DNA of 64,000 nucleotides, taken from NCBI RefSeq assembly GCF_001653515.1, contig NZ_LYOY01000040.1, forward strand, positions 372,001-436,000, in the 5' to 3' direction. The DNA comes from Streptomyces sp. ERV7 (GTDB taxonomy: Bacteria > Actinomycetota > Actinomycetes > Streptomycetales > Streptomycetaceae). Of this stretch, positions 32,089 to 41,742 are shown in pieces (the first letter of the stretch is position 1; every line of letters begins with the position of its first letter). The notes beneath the pieces are model-generated. The model saw nothing but the letters and a program-made list of their open reading frames with translations, searched no databases and was not told the origin of the DNA. The position numbers and the translations under genes are program-made.

Positions 32089-32607
32089 CTACTTCTTGTA
32101 GTCCTCCAGGCAGAGGGTGAAGTCCTTACTGCCGCCCGTTTCGGTGTACTCCGAGTACTTGTTGCGGTCGCAGCCGCTGTCGTCGTCCTTCTTCTGGACG
32201 ACCTTGTACTTGGCCTTGGAGTCGCCGCAGTCCACGACCTTGAGGTCCGGGTTGGTCGTGGAGTCGGGGTTGCCGATGCTCATGCAGTCGCCGACCTTGG
32301 CGGTGTCGGCGTCATGCCGGCTGGTGTACCAGCCCACGGCGATGGCGCTGAGGACGCTCACCGCGATGACGGCCTGGATGATCTTCTTGTAGCTGCGGCG
32401 CGGCGGGACGGGCGCCGGCGCGTGGGGTATCGGACCGCCCTGGTTGAAGTAGGGCGACTGCTGCGGCGGGACTCCCGGCTGACCCGGCTGGCCGTACGGC
32501 GCGCCTCCCTGCGGCTGCCCGTAGGGGCCTGCGCCCTGCGGCTGACCGTGGGGAGCGTTGGGCTGCGGCGCGTACGGGTTCTGGCCCTGGGGCGGCGGAG
32601 TGGACAC
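32089..32607 (-). CDS. LppU/SCO3897-like single-pass membrane protein
   Basis: The 172-residue protein has a cytoplasmic N-terminus rich in Pro, Gly and Gln with repeated PYGQPQG-type units (1-68). A membrane segment follows (about 74-96, IIQAVIAVSVLSAIAVGWY), then a small extracytoplasmic domain with four Cys (DCMSIG, VVDCGDSKAKYKVV, GCDRN, LCLEDYKK), likely two disulfides. Similar domains occur in actinobacterial LppU-like proteins. The start is GTG 32607 with AAGGGGG upstream. It has no lipobox, so it is a membrane-anchored rather than lipidated protein. Function unknown. Confidence 0.78.
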   Translation of the reverse strand: MSTPPPQGQNPYAPQPNAPHGQPQGAGPYGQPQGGAPYGQPGQPGVPPQQSPYFNQGGPIPHAPAPVPPRRSYKKIIQAVIAVSVLSAIAVGWYTSRHDADTAKVGDCMSIGNPDSTTNPDLKVVDCGDSKAKYKVVQKKDDDSGCDRNKYSEYTETGGSKDFTLCLEDYKK

Positions 32608-32716
32608 TTGGGGGTTCCCCCTTGGTGAAAAACTGGTGATGTATGACGCCCGTAAGGTAGCGGGCCCGGCCGATATCCCTGCTATCGGTGGGGACTCTGT
32701 GGCCCTGATGTGACAC

Positions 32717-33970
32717 TCAGCCGCGCTGAAAGCGGGTCATAAACACCGCTACTGCCGCGTAGATCACAGAGACCGTGACAACCAGAAGCGCCGACTTCCC
32801 GTCAGGGGGCAGCATCAGCGCGGCAACCGCCGCGGCGCTGACGAAGGCGACGTTGAAGAGCACGTCGTACAGCGAGAAGATCCGTCCGCGATAGGCGTCG
32901 TCCACCGAGGACTGCACGACGGTGTCCGTCGAGATCTTCGCGCCCTGGGTGGTCAGCCCCAGGACGAAGGCGGCGACGAGCACGGGTACGGGGGCGAACG
33001 GCAGCCCTAGAGCGGGCTCCAGGACCGCCGCCGTCCCCGCGCACACCGCCATCCACCGGTAGGGCCCCAGCCGTGCCACCGCCCCCGGTGTCACCACGGC
33101 CGCGACGAAGAACCCCGCCCCCGAGATGCCCACCGCCAGCCCCAGCAGCGCCAGCCCGTCGGAGGCGCCGTCGGCCCAGGCATAGCGGCAGAGCATCAGC
33201 ACCAGCACGGTCAGCGCTCCGTAGCAGAAGCGCATCAGCGTCATCGCGGTCAGTACGCGTGCGGCCGTCCGGCGCTCCCGCAAGTGGCGCAGCCCGTCGG
33301 CGAGTCCGCGCGCCGTGGTCCCGATCGCGGCGCCGATCCCGGGCCGGACCGCGTCGGGGTCGGGCCCCAGCAGCCCGGGCGGCAGGCGCAGCGACCACAG
33401 GGCCGCGCAGAGATAGAGGAGCGAGCCGAGCAGCACGGTGGCGGCGTCCGCCGGGACCACCAGACGCAGGCCGAAGGCCAGCCCGCCGCCCGCGGTCGCG
33501 GCGAGGGTTCCCGCGGTCGGTGAGAGGGAGTTGGCCATGACGAGCCGCTCCTCGTCCACGACGCGGGGCAGCGCGGCCGAGAGCCCTGCCAGGACGAAGC
33601 GGTTGACGGCCGTGACGCAGAGCGCGGAGGTGTAGAAGAGCGCGTCGGGCGCCGAGGCGAGCAGCAGCAGCGCGGTGCAGCCCGCGAGCAGGGCCCGCAG
33701 CAGATTGCCGTAGAGAAACACCTGGCGCCGCTGCCAGCGGTCCAGGAGGACGCCCGCGAAAGGGCCGACGACCGAGTAGGGCAGCAGCAGAACGGCCATG
33801 GCCGAGGCGATCGCCGTGGGCGAGGTCTGCTTCTCGGGGGAGAAGACGACATGCGTGGCGAGCGCGACCTGATAGACGCCGTCCGACGCCTGGGAGAGCA
33901 GTCGTACGGCCAGCAGATGCCGGAAATTCCTCAGGCGCAGGAGTACGCGCAGATCACGCACGACGGACAT
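32717..33970 (-). CDS. Major facilitator superfamily transporter
   Basis: This 417-residue membrane protein has about 12 hydrophobic helices. MFS landmarks include GPFAGVLLDRWQRRQVFLYGN, equivalent to motif A between helices 2 and 3 (about 69-89), and SVDDAYRGRIFSLYDVL before helix 10. It resembles the enterobactin-exporter/MFS_3-type families; the substrate is unknown. The start ATG at 33970 gives MSVVRDLRVLLRLRNFRHLL. It lies downstream of ino1 behind a terminator and so probably has its own promoter. Confidence 0.85.
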   Translation of the reverse strand: MSVVRDLRVLLRLRNFRHLLAVRLLSQASDGVYQVALATHVVFSPEKQTSPTAIASAMAVLLLPYSVVGPFAGVLLDRWQRRQVFLYGNLLRALLAGCTALLLLASAPDALFYTSALCVTAVNRFVLAGLSAALPRVVDEERLVMANSLSPTAGTLAATAGGGLAFGLRLVVPADAATVLLGSLLYLCAALWSLRLPPGLLGPDPDAVRPGIGAAIGTTARGLADGLRHLRERRTAARVLTAMTLMRFCYGALTVLVLMLCRYAWADGASDGLALLGLAVGISGAGFFVAAVVTPGAVARLGPYRWMAVCAGTAAVLEPALGLPFAPVPVLVAAFVLGLTTQGAKISTDTVVQSSVDDAYRGRIFSLYDVLFNVAFVSAAAVAALMLPPDGKSALLVVTVSVIYAAVAVFMTRFQRG

Positions 33971-33992
33971 GTGTGCAAGCGTCACATACGAA

Positions 33993-34027
33993 GAGGGCCC
34001 CCGCGCCGGCACGGCACAGGGACCCTC
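33993..34027 (-). terminator. Probable ino1 terminator
   Basis: GAGGGtCC and GGgCCCTC arms (9 bp with one mismatch) enclose a GC-rich loop, between the ino1 stop and the MFS gene on the minus strand. It has no strong T run. Confidence 0.5.
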
Positions 34028-34050
34028 AACAGTCGGGTGGAAGCCGAGAC

Positions 34051-35133
34051 TTAGCGCTCGACCTCGCCCTTGATGAACTTCTCGACGTTCTCGCGGGCCT
34101 CGTCGTCGAAGTACTGGACCGGCGGGGACTTCATGAAGTACGAGGACGCGGAGAGGATCGGGCCGCCGATGCCGCGGTCCTTGGCGATCTTCGCGGCGCG
34201 CACGGCGTCGATGATGACACCCGCGGAGTTCGGGGAGTCCCACACCTCGAGCTTGTACTCGAGGTTCAACGGGACGTCACCGAAGGCGCGGCCCTCAAGG
34301 CGGACGTAGGCCCACTTGCGGTCGTCGAGCCACGCGACGTAGTCGGACGGGCCGATGTGGACGTTGTCCTCGCCCAGCTCGCGGTCGCGGATCTGGGAGG
34401 TGACGGCCTGCGTCTTGGAGATCTTCTTGGACTCCAGGCGCTCGCGCTCGAGCATGTTCTTGAAGTCCATGTTGCCGCCGACGTTCAGCTGCATCGTGCG
34501 GTCCAGGATTACACCCCGGTCCTCGAACAGCTTCGCCATGACGCGGTGCGTGATGGTGGCGCCGACCTGCGACTTGATGTCGTCACCGACGATCGGCACA
34601 CCGGCCTCGGTGAACTTGTCCGCCCACTCCTTGGTGCCGGCGATGAAGACCGGGAGGGCGTTGACGAACGCGACCTTGGCGTCGATGGCGCACTGCGCGT
34701 AGAACTTCGCAGCGACCTCGGAACCCACGGGGAGGTAGCAGACCAGAACGTCGACCTGCTTGTCCTTGAGGATCTGGACGATGTCGACCGGGGCCTCGGT
34801 GGACTCCTCGATGGTCTGGCGGTAGTACTTGCCCAGACCGTCGTGGGTGTGACCGCGCTGGACGGTGATGCCCGTGGTGGGCACGTCCGCGATCTTGATG
34901 GTGTTGTTCTCGCTCGCACCGATGGCGTCCGCGAGGTCGAGGCCGACCTTCTTGGCGTCCACGTCGAACGCGGCCACGAACTCCACGTCCTTGACGTGGT
35001 AGTCGCCGAACTGGACGTGCATCAGACCCGGCACCTTGCCGGCCGGGTCGGCGTCCTTGTAGTACTCGACGCCCTGCACCAGCGAGGCGGCGCAGTTTCC
35101 TACGCCGACGATGGCTACGCGAACCGAACCCAT
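34051..35133 (-). CDS. ino1: myo-Inositol-1-phosphate synthase
   Basis: The enzyme converts glucose 6-phosphate to inositol 1-phosphate with bound NAD+, feeding phosphatidylinositol and mycothiol synthesis in actinobacteria. It is 360 residues, the short prokaryotic form. The NAD-binding motif [16 protein letters not shown] is at 6-21, and [12 protein letters not shown] with SKTQAVTS and the active-site region [19 protein letters not shown] follow. It sits 50 nt downstream of a PadR regulator gene on the same strand; the pair is probably an operon, with mycothiol linking it to the nearby redox genes. Confidence 0.95.
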   Translation of the reverse strand: MGSVRVAIVGVGNCAASLVQGVEYYKDADPAGKVPGLMHVQFGDYHVKDVEFVAAFDVDAKKVGLDLADAIGASENNTIKIADVPTTGITVQRGHTHDGLGKYYRQTIEESTEAPVDIVQILKDKQVDVLVCYLPVGSEVAAKFYAQCAIDAKVAFVNALPVFIAGTKEWADKFTEAGVPIVGDDIKSQVGATITHRVMAKLFEDRGVILDRTMQLNVGGNMDFKNMLERERLESKKISKTQAVTSQIRDRELGEDNVHIGPSDYVAWLDDRKWAYVRLEGRAFGDVPLNLEYKLEVWDSPNSAGVIIDAVRAAKIAKDRGIGGPILSASSYFMKSPPVQYFDDEARENVEKFIKGEVER

Positions 35134-35183
35134 TCCGGTTGCTCCCTGTGTGTTCTCGACGAAGTCCTGCGGACGCAGGGCCT

Positions 35184-35867
35184 TCAGTTGGCGGTGTCCT
35201 CGGACGGATCCGGCCGGGTACTGTCCCGATGCCGGGGCAGGCCGCCCGTCTCTCCTGTTGTGTGGTCCTGCTGAGCGGAGCCGGTGGCCGGGCCGGATCG
35301 CTGATCCCGCCCCGCCCGCTCGCTCTCGATGAGCTCGTTCAGCCAGCGCACTTCGCGCTCCACGGACTCCATGCCGTGCCGCTGCAGCTCAAGCGTGTAG
35401 TCGTCCAGGCGCTCGCGCGTACGGGCCAGGGAGGCGCGCATCTTCTCGAGGCGCTCCTCCAGCCGGCTGCGACGACCTTCCAGCACGCGCATCCGCACTT
35501 CGCGCTCCGTCTGCCCGAAAAAGGCGAAACGTGCCGCGAAGTGCTCGTCCTCCCAGGTGTCGGGACCGGTGTGGGAGAGCAGTTCTTCGAAATGCTCCTT
35601 CCCTTCGGCCGTCAACCGGTAGACGATCTTGGCCCGGCGCCCTGCGAGTGAAGCAGCGAGAGCGTCCTCGGGAGCGCTGCCCGGTTCCTCGATCAACCAG
35701 CCGCTCGCGACCAGCGTCTTGAGGCAGGGGTAGAGGGTCCCGTAACTGAAGGCCCGGAAGATCCCCAGTGAGGTGTTGAGCCGTTTGCGCAGCTCGTACC
35801 CGTGCATCGGGGCCTCGCGAAGCAGGCCGAGTACGGCGAATTCGAGGATGCCGGAGCGTCTGCTCAA
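35184..35867 (-). CDS. PadR-family transcriptional regulator
   Basis: This is a 227-residue PadR-type repressor. The winged helix is [20 protein letters not shown] (about 4-23) with [19 protein letters not shown] (about 41-59). A C-terminal coiled-coil region (about 120-195, Arg/Glu/Leu-rich) provides dimerisation. The start is a TTG at 35867: GGAGG lies close upstream and the protein then begins [10 protein letters not shown]. An in-frame extension to 35960 would translate its likely operator. It is upstream of ino1 and is a candidate regulator of inositol synthesis. Confidence 0.88.
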   Translation of the reverse strand: MSRRSGILEFAVLGLLREAPMHGYELRKRLNTSLGIFRAFSYGTLYPCLKTLVASGWLIEEPGSAPEDALAASLAGRRAKIVYRLTAEGKEHFEELLSHTGPDTWEDEHFAARFAFFGQTEREVRMRVLEGRRSRLEERLEKMRASLARTRERLDDYTLELQRHGMESVEREVRWLNELIESERAGRDQRSGPATGSAQQDHTTGETGGLPRHRDSTRPDPSEDTAN

Positions 35868-36242
35868 CCTTCGCCTCCTCTGCCGCCGCGGACCTTTATG
35901 CCGTGCTGATGTATCGACTCGATACATCCTGACGATAGAACGGTGTCGCCCCTGCGACAAGAGGGGTCATCGTGAACGGCGTCACATCGTCAATTCGTTG
36001 GATGCAAGTTGCCTGATTTGGGGTGAACTTCGGCCCTAGGCTGGTTTTGACCGTGCGTAGTCTGTGCGGCATGCAGACCACCGGGAGCCGAGTGACGTCA
36101 GGGGGCGTCGGCGCGTACCGCGCCATCGGCATACCGGGTGCACGGCGGACGAGCTTGTCGCAGGGCTGGTCCGTCTGTCGGGGGGACCGGAACTCACCAG
36201 TCGCTTCCAGGCGCACTCGCCTGCCCGAGGAGTAGTCGTTCG
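35868..36242. promoter_or_regulatory. Divergent region between padR-ino1 and the penicillin-binding protein
   Basis: The 375-bp gap contains the palindrome at 35908-35928. Towards the penicillin-binding gene there is a -10-like TAGGCT at 36037-36042 without an obvious -35. The rest is featureless by eye. Confidence 0.5.
35908..35928. promoter_or_regulatory. Candidate PadR operator palindrome
   Basis: GATGTATCGA and TCGATACATC are perfect 10-bp arms around one central base, 41 bp upstream of the TTG start. PadR operators commonly carry ATGT...ACAT half-sites, exactly the outer bases here. Autorepression of the padR-ino1 unit is the simplest reading. Confidence 0.75.
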
Positions 36243-38930
36243 ATGAGCGAGCACCGTCGCAAACCGCCGGAATCGCAAGGCGGCGGTCGGGCCGCGGCCC
36301 GGCGGGCTGCCCAGCAGCCGTCCGGCCGCCGCGCGGCCCCCGCCCGGGACTCCGTCACGGAGTCCCCCTCCGGCTCGTACGGAGAGCAGCGGCCGGCGGG
36401 TGGTCGCGCCGAGGCGCGGCGGGCCGCCCAGCGGGGCGGGCGCAGACGAGCGGCCGAGCCCGGCGGTGGCGGTCCGGCGGGTCCGGGCGGGCGCCGCGGC
36501 GGTACGGGCCCGGGAAACCGGCGGCCCGGCAAGAAGCGGTTCATCGACTACCCGCGCTTCAACAAGCGCGGGTGGCGGCGCTGGATGCCCTCCTGGAAGC
36601 TGGTCAGCGGGCTGTGCCTGGGCTTCCTCAGCACGCTGGTGATCGTGATCGGCATCGCCTACTGGTCGGTGAGCGTCCCGAACGTGGCACAGGCGGCCAC
36701 TGCCGAGAACAACGTCTACTACTGGTCCGACGGTTCCCAGATGGTCGCGACCGGTGGCGAGGTCAACCGGCAGATCATCGGGTACGAGAAGATTCCGGCC
36801 GCCATGCGGTACGCGGTGATCTCGGCGGAGAACAAGACCTTCGAGACCGACTCCGGCGTCGACCCCCAGGGCATCGCGCGCGCCCTGGTGAACATGGCCA
36901 AGGGCGGGCACACGCAGGGTGGCTCCACGATCACCCAGCAGTACGTGAAGAACGCCCGGCTCGACGACCAGTCGCAGACACTGACCCGTAAGTTCAAAGA
37001 GCTCTTCATCTCCATCAAGGTCGGCGCGACCAAGAAGAAGAGCGAGATCATGGCGGGCTATCTGAACACCGCCTACTACGGGCGCGGCGCCTACGGTCTG
37101 CAGGCTGCGGCCCGCACGTACTACAGCAAGGACGCCCAGAACCTCGACGCCAGCCAGTGCGCGTTCCTCGCCTCGCTGCTCAAGGGCGCCACTTACTTCG
37201 ACCCGGCCGGCGCCACCGAGATCGACCCGGCGGCCACTCCGCAGCAGAACACCAAGAACGCCATGAACCGGTGGGCCTGGATCCTCGACGAGGAAGTGAA
37301 GGACGGCCACCTCAGCGCGGCGGAGCGGGCGAAGTACAAGACCTTCCCGATGCCGGACAAGCCCAAGAAGAACGCGCAGCTCAGCGGGCAGATCGGCTAT
37401 CTGGTCAGCCTCTCCAAGGCGTACTTCGTGAACAACAACACCCAGGGCATCACCGCCGGTGACCTGGACCAGGGCGGCTACGAGATCCACACGACCTTCG
37501 ACAAGAAGAAGGTCCAGGCGCTCGAAGACGTGGTGAAGAAGGTCCGCAAGAAGAACATCGACCCGAAGAAGCGCCCGGAGTACGACACGTTCGTCCAGTT
37601 CGGCGCGGCGTCGGTGGACACCAAGAGCGGCGCCATCAAGGCGCTCTACGGCGGCGAGGACGCGACCAAGCACTTCACCAACAACGCCGACCAGACCGGT
37701 GCGCAGGTCGGCTCGACCTTCAAGCCGTTCGTGCTGGCCGCCGCCATGGAGTACGGCAAGCGCGACCCGAAGGGTCCCAAGGACCAGGGCGAGTCGGAGC
37801 GGACCCCGGTCTCCCCGAAGAGCATCTACAGCGGCATGAACAAGCTGAAGATCAAGAACTACGACGGGAGCGTGTGGACCAACGAGAAGGGCGAGCAGTG
37901 GCTGCAGACCAACGACGGCAATGAGTCGTACAACAAGCCCAGCTACGCCATCGACCTGCGGTACGCGATGCAGGAGTCCGCGAACACGCCCTACGTCCAG
38001 CTCGGCATGGATGTCGGCACGGACAAGGTGAGGGACGTCGCCCTCGCCGCGGGTCTGCGCAAGGACAGCCTGGCCTCGTCGAGCGTGCCGTCGTTCTCCA
38101 TCGGCACCTCCTCCCCCAGCGCGATCCGTATGGCCGGCGCGTACTCCACCTTCGCCACCAGCGGGATGCACCACGACCCGTACTCGGTCGAGAAGGTCAA
38201 CAAGCGCGGCCGGGCCGTCTACCAGCACGACGACAAGGCCACCCGCGCCTTCTCGGCCGCGATCGCGGACAACGTGACGGACGTCCTGAAGAACGTCGTG
38301 GAGAAGGGCACCGGCACCAACGCCAAGCTCAGCGGCCGGGAGGTGGCGGGCAAGACCGGTACCACCGACGGCAACCGGTCCGCCTGGTTCGTCGGCTACA
38401 CGCCGCAGCTGTCGACCGCGGTGAGCATGTACCGCCTCGACGACAACGAGACCAACAAGAAGCGCGAGTTCCTGAAGATGTTCGGGACCGGCGGCCAGGA
38501 GAAGATCCATGGTGCGTCGTTCCCGTCGACCATCTGGCACGACTACATGGACCAGGCGCTGAACGGCGTACCGGCCGTCGACTTCCCGACGCCCGAGGCG
38601 ATCGGCGACAAGGTGTACGGCGGCGGCATGTCGCCCAGCCCGACCCCGTCCCCGTCGCCGTCCGGCTCGCCGTCGCCCTCCGGGAGCCCCTCGCCCACCC
38701 CGTCGCTGACGCCGTCGCCGTCCCCGAAGCCCACCAAGTCCTGTGGCAAGTGGGACTGGAACTGCGGCGGCCCCGGGGGTCCCGGCGGCACGGACGCGGG
38801 CACCGACGCGGGTACCGACCAGGGCACCACCACCGGGGACACCAGCGGCCCCAGCGGCAGCCCGTCACCCACTAGATCCAAACCGGGCAACGCCAGCCAG
38901 GGGAACATCTTCGGAGGGCCCACCGGTTAG
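36243..38930 (+). CDS. Bifunctional class A penicillin-binding protein
   Basis: This 895-residue enzyme polymerises and cross-links peptidoglycan. A basic disordered cytoplasmic region (1-110) is followed by one membrane segment (about 118-145). The GT51 transglycosylase domain has SAENKTFETDSGVDPQGIAR (Glu near residue 195) and GGSTITQQYVKN. The transpeptidase motifs are S-T-F-K near 490, SAN in the mid region and KTG (GKTGTTDGN) near 702. The tail (about 800-895) is a Ser/Pro/Thr-rich linker with a small CGKWDWNC motif. The ATG at 36243 has GAGGAG upstream. Two parS sites follow the stop. Confidence 0.95.
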   Translation: MSEHRRKPPESQGGGRAAARRAAQQPSGRRAAPARDSVTESPSGSYGEQRPAGGRAEARRAAQRGGRRRAAEPGGGGPAGPGGRRGGTGPGNRRPGKKRFIDYPRFNKRGWRRWMPSWKLVSGLCLGFLSTLVIVIGIAYWSVSVPNVAQAATAENNVYYWSDGSQMVATGGEVNRQIIGYEKIPAAMRYAVISAENKTFETDSGVDPQGIARALVNMAKGGHTQGGSTITQQYVKNARLDDQSQTLTRKFKELFISIKVGATKKKSEIMAGYLNTAYYGRGAYGLQAAARTYYSKDAQNLDASQCAFLASLLKGATYFDPAGATEIDPAATPQQNTKNAMNRWAWILDEEVKDGHLSAAERAKYKTFPMPDKPKKNAQLSGQIGYLVSLSKAYFVNNNTQGITAGDLDQGGYEIHTTFDKKKVQALEDVVKKVRKKNIDPKKRPEYDTFVQFGAASVDTKSGAIKALYGGEDATKHFTNNADQTGAQVGSTFKPFVLAAAMEYGKRDPKGPKDQGESERTPVSPKSIYSGMNKLKIKNYDGSVWTNEKGEQWLQTNDGNESYNKPSYAIDLRYAMQESANTPYVQLGMDVGTDKVRDVALAAGLRKDSLASSSVPSFSIGTSSPSAIRMAGAYSTFATSGMHHDPYSVEKVNKRGRAVYQHDDKATRAFSAAIADNVTDVLKNVVEKGTGTNAKLSGREVAGKTGTTDGNRSAWFVGYTPQLSTAVSMYRLDDNETNKKREFLKMFGTGGQEKIHGASFPSTIWHDYMDQALNGVPAVDFPTPEAIGDKVYGGGMSPSPTPSPSPSGSPSPSGSPSPTPSLTPSPSPKPTKSCGKWDWNCGGPGGPGGTDAGTDAGTDQGTTTGDTSGPSGSPSPTRSKPGNASQGNIFGGPTG

Positions 38931-38966
38931 CGGGCCCGGCGCGCGCGGCTGAGCGTCAGGGGCGGT

Positions 38967-38980
38967 GTTTCACGTGAAAC
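38967..38980. other. parS: parS site 10
   Basis: Perfect 14-mer in the left arm of the inverted repeat after the penicillin-binding protein gene. Confidence 0.9.
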
Positions 38981-38990
38981 CAGGCATGGT

Positions 38991-39004
38991 GTTTCACGTG
39001 AAAC
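38991..39004. other. parS: parS site 11
   Basis: Perfect 14-mer within a 16-bp palindrome (38990-39005), starting 24 bp after site 10, in the right arm. Confidence 0.9.
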
Positions 39005-39050
39005 ATCGCCCCTCGGCATTTCCACAGAGGTGTACGGCAGGATGTGCGGC

Positions 39051-40565
39051 ATGACGAGCGAGACCAGTGCCCGCGCGTACGAGGACCGGCGTGCGCAGCC
39101 CGACGAACCCGTCGTACGGCCCACTGAGCAGGACGAGGTCGCCGCGGCCGGCAGCGAGCTGCTGGGCGGCCCCATGGGCCGCTGGGCCTGGGGGGCGGGC
39201 CACTGGCTCACCCCTGTCCGGGTGATCGCTCTCGTCGCGATCGGCATGTTCGCCCTCGGTATGGCACAGAAGGCCCCCTGCTACGAGTGGGCCTGGTTCC
39301 GGGGCGTGAACTCCCAGTACACCCACGCCTGCTACTCCGACATCCCGCACCTGTACGTGGGCCGGGGCTTCGCCGACGGGAAGGTGCCCTACTTCGACCG
39401 GCTTTCCGGCGACATGGACTACCTCGAATACCCCGTGCTGACCGGGCTGTTCATGGAGGTGGCCTCCTGGCCGGTCTCATGGATGTCCGGCGGCAGCACG
39501 CAGCACCGTGAGCAGATCTACTGGATGGTCAACGCGGGAATGCTGATGGTCTGCACGGCCGTCATCGCCGTCTGCGTCGCGCGCACACACCGGCGCCGAC
39601 CCTGGGACGCCCTGCTGGTCGCCCTGGCGCCCGCCTTCGCGCTCACCGCGACGATCAACTGGGACCTCTTCGCCATCGCCCTGACGGCCGCCGCCATGCT
39701 GATGTGGTCGCGCAGTCGCCCGCTCGCCTTCGGCATCCTCATCGGGCTCGCGACGGCCGCCAAGCTCTACCCCGTCCTGCTCCTCGGACCGCTGCTGTTC
39801 CTGTGCTGGCGGGCCGGGAAGTGGCGGGAGTACGGGGCGGCCGTGTTCGGGGCGGCGGCCGCCTGGCTACTGGTGAACGTGCCGGTGATGCTGCTCGCGC
39901 CCGAGGGCTGGAAGAAGTTCTACACGTTCAGCCAGGAGCGGTCCGTCGACTTCGGCTCGTTCTGGCTGATCATCTCGCAGCGCACCGGCAAGTCCCTGGA
40001 CGTCGACACGGTGAACAACCTGGCGACACTGCTGATGGTGCTGCTGTGCGCCGGTGTCGCGGCGCTGACGCTCACCGCGCCACGCCGGCCGCGCTTCGCG
40101 CAGCTCGCCTTCCTGGTCGTCGCCGCGTTCATCCTGACCAACAAGGTCTACTCACCGCAGTACGTACTGTGGCTGATCCCGCTGGCCGCTCTGGCCAGGC
40201 CGCGCTGGCGGGACTTCCTGATCTGGCAGGCCGGGGAGGTCGTCTACTTCCTCGGGATCTGGATGTACCTCGCGTACACGATGAGCGGCGAAAAGCACCA
40301 GGGGCTGCCGCCGGAGGGCTACCAACTGGCCATCGCCGCCCATCTGCTGGCGACGCTCTACCTGTGCGCGGTGATCGTGCGGGACATCATGATGCCCGAG
40401 CGGGACGTCGTACGGCGCGACGGCTCGGACGACCCGTCCGGCGGCGTTCTCGACGGGGCCGGGGACGTCTTCGTCCTGGGGCAGGCCGCGCATCCGCCCC
40501 GCCACGCGGCTCCCCTGGTGGAGGGGCCCCTGGTGGAGTGGGGCACGCGGAGGCCGGGCGCCTAG
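39051..40565 (+). CDS. GT87-like polyprenyl-phosphate-dependent mannosyltransferase family membrane protein
   Basis: This 504-residue polytopic protein has about 10-12 membrane segments, the first near residues 52-72 (RVIALVAIGMFALGMAQ). An early loop contains YVGRGFADGKVPYFD and DYLEYPVLTG, the region where GT-C transferases such as GT87 carry their acidic active site. SPQYVLWLIPL near 365 is also typical of this class. I used ATG 39051 (AGGA 8 nt upstream). It probably transfers sugars from a polyprenyl carrier to an envelope acceptor; the donor and acceptor are unknown. Confidence 0.8.
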   Translation: MTSETSARAYEDRRAQPDEPVVRPTEQDEVAAAGSELLGGPMGRWAWGAGHWLTPVRVIALVAIGMFALGMAQKAPCYEWAWFRGVNSQYTHACYSDIPHLYVGRGFADGKVPYFDRLSGDMDYLEYPVLTGLFMEVASWPVSWMSGGSTQHREQIYWMVNAGMLMVCTAVIAVCVARTHRRRPWDALLVALAPAFALTATINWDLFAIALTAAAMLMWSRSRPLAFGILIGLATAAKLYPVLLLGPLLFLCWRAGKWREYGAAVFGAAAAWLLVNVPVMLLAPEGWKKFYTFSQERSVDFGSFWLIISQRTGKSLDVDTVNNLATLLMVLLCAGVAALTLTAPRRPRFAQLAFLVVAAFILTNKVYSPQYVLWLIPLAALARPRWRDFLIWQAGEVVYFLGIWMYLAYTMSGEKHQGLPPEGYQLAIAAHLLATLYLCAVIVRDIMMPERDVVRRDGSDDPSGGVLDGAGDVFVLGQAAHPPRHAAPLVEGPLVEWGTRRPGA

Positions 40566-40584
40566 GGCGGCCGGGAAGCGACGC

Positions 40585-40615
40585 GAAGGGCCCCCGCCGG
40601 TGGCGGGGGCCCTTC
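40585..40615. terminator. Bidirectional terminator
   Basis: A 14-bp perfect stem (40585-40598 with 40602-40615) with a 3-nt loop lies between the converging GT87-like and alanine-racemase-like genes. Confidence 0.9.
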
Positions 40616-40642
40616 GTCATGTCCGGTCGGTGACGCCGTCGC

Positions 40643-41674
40643 CTAGCGGTCGACCAGGCGGTCGAACTGCGTGGTCGTGTGCCGCAGATGGGCCACCAGC
40701 TCGTCGCCCACGCGCGGCTCCTGGGAGTCCGACGGGACGAAGAGGATCGACACCTGCATGTGCGGCGGTTCGGCGAACCAGCGCTGCTTGCCGTCCCAGA
40801 CGAACGGCGACAGATTGCGGTTGACGGTCGCGAGACCGGCCCGGGCGACGCCCTTGGCACGCGGCATCACCCCGTGCAGAGCCTTGGGAGCCTCCAGGCC
40901 GACGCCGTGCGAGGTGCCGCCGGCGACCACGACCAGCCAGCCGTCTGAAGCGGCCTTCTGCTGGCGGTAGCCGAAACGATCCCCCTTCGCGACCCGGGTG
41001 ACGTCCAGGACGGCGCCCCGGTACTCGGTCGCCTCGTGGTCGCCGAGCCACAGCCGGGTGCCGATCCGGGCGCGGAAGCGGGTCTGCGGGAACTGCTGCT
41101 GCAGCCGCGCCTGCTCCTCGGCCCGCAGATGGCTGACGAACATGGTGTGCAGCGGCAGCCGGGCGGCGCGCAGCCGGTCCATCCAGCCGATGACCTCCTC
41201 CACCGCGTCGGAGCCGTCGGTGCGGTCGAGCGGGAGGTGCAGGGCGAAACCCTCAAGGCGCACGTCTTCGATGGCGGAGTGGAGCATGCCGAGCTCCTCC
41301 TCCTTGATGCCGTGCCGCTTCATCGAGCTCATGCACTCGATGACCACGCGGGCGCCCACCAGGGCGTGCACCCCGTCCACGGACGACACGGAGCGGATGA
41401 CGCGGTCCGGCAGCGGCACCGGCTCCTCGCTCCGGCGGAACGGCGTGAGCACCAGCAGGTCCCCGCCGAACCAGTCCTTGATGCGGGCCGCCTCGTAGGT
41501 GGTGCCGACCGCCAGGACGTCGGAGCCGAAGCGGTTCACCTCCTCGGCCAGCCGCTCGTGGCCGAAGCCGTAGCCGTTGCCCTTGCAGACGGGGACGATG
41601 CCCGGGAACTGGTCGACCACGGACTTCTGGTGCGCCCGCCAGCGAGCGGTGTCGACGTACAGGGAGAGCGCCAT
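40643..41674 (-). CDS. Alanine racemase-fold PLP protein
   Basis: The 343-residue protein has the alanine racemase N-terminal barrel with the PLP lysine Lys31 in PVCKGNGYGFG. Further motifs are FALHLPLDRTDG, RARIGTRLWLGDH and GVARAGLATVNRNLSPFV, with a short beta C-terminal domain. It is somewhat divergent and shorter than the usual ~380-390-residue Alr, so its substrate may not be alanine. It lies 68 nt downstream of femX on the same strand, suggesting an amino-acid role in peptidoglycan bridge synthesis. Confidence 0.8.
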   Translation of the reverse strand: MALSLYVDTARWRAHQKSVVDQFPGIVPVCKGNGYGFGHERLAEEVNRFGSDVLAVGTTYEAARIKDWFGGDLLVLTPFRRSEEPVPLPDRVIRSVSSVDGVHALVGARVVIECMSSMKRHGIKEEELGMLHSAIEDVRLEGFALHLPLDRTDGSDAVEEVIGWMDRLRAARLPLHTMFVSHLRAEEQARLQQQFPQTRFRARIGTRLWLGDHEATEYRGAVLDVTRVAKGDRFGYRQQKAASDGWLVVVAGGTSHGVGLEAPKALHGVMPRAKGVARAGLATVNRNLSPFVWDGKQRWFAEPPHMQVSILFVPSDSQEPRVGDELVAHLRHTTTQFDRLVDR

Positions 41675-41742
41675 GGCCGGATCCGGAACCTTTCTGGTGG
41701 CTGCGGTGTAACAGAGGTATGAGAGACGAGATTACGCAACCA

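Larger units (their letters stand above)
38958..39013. terminator. Long inverted repeat carrying two parS sites
   Basis: Two 23-bp arms (38958-38980 and 38991-39013, one G-T pair) with a 10-nt spacer each contain a whole parS site. It begins 28 nt after the penicillin-binding gene. In RNA it forms a long hairpin, so it may act as a terminator as well as a ParB target. Confidence 0.65.
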
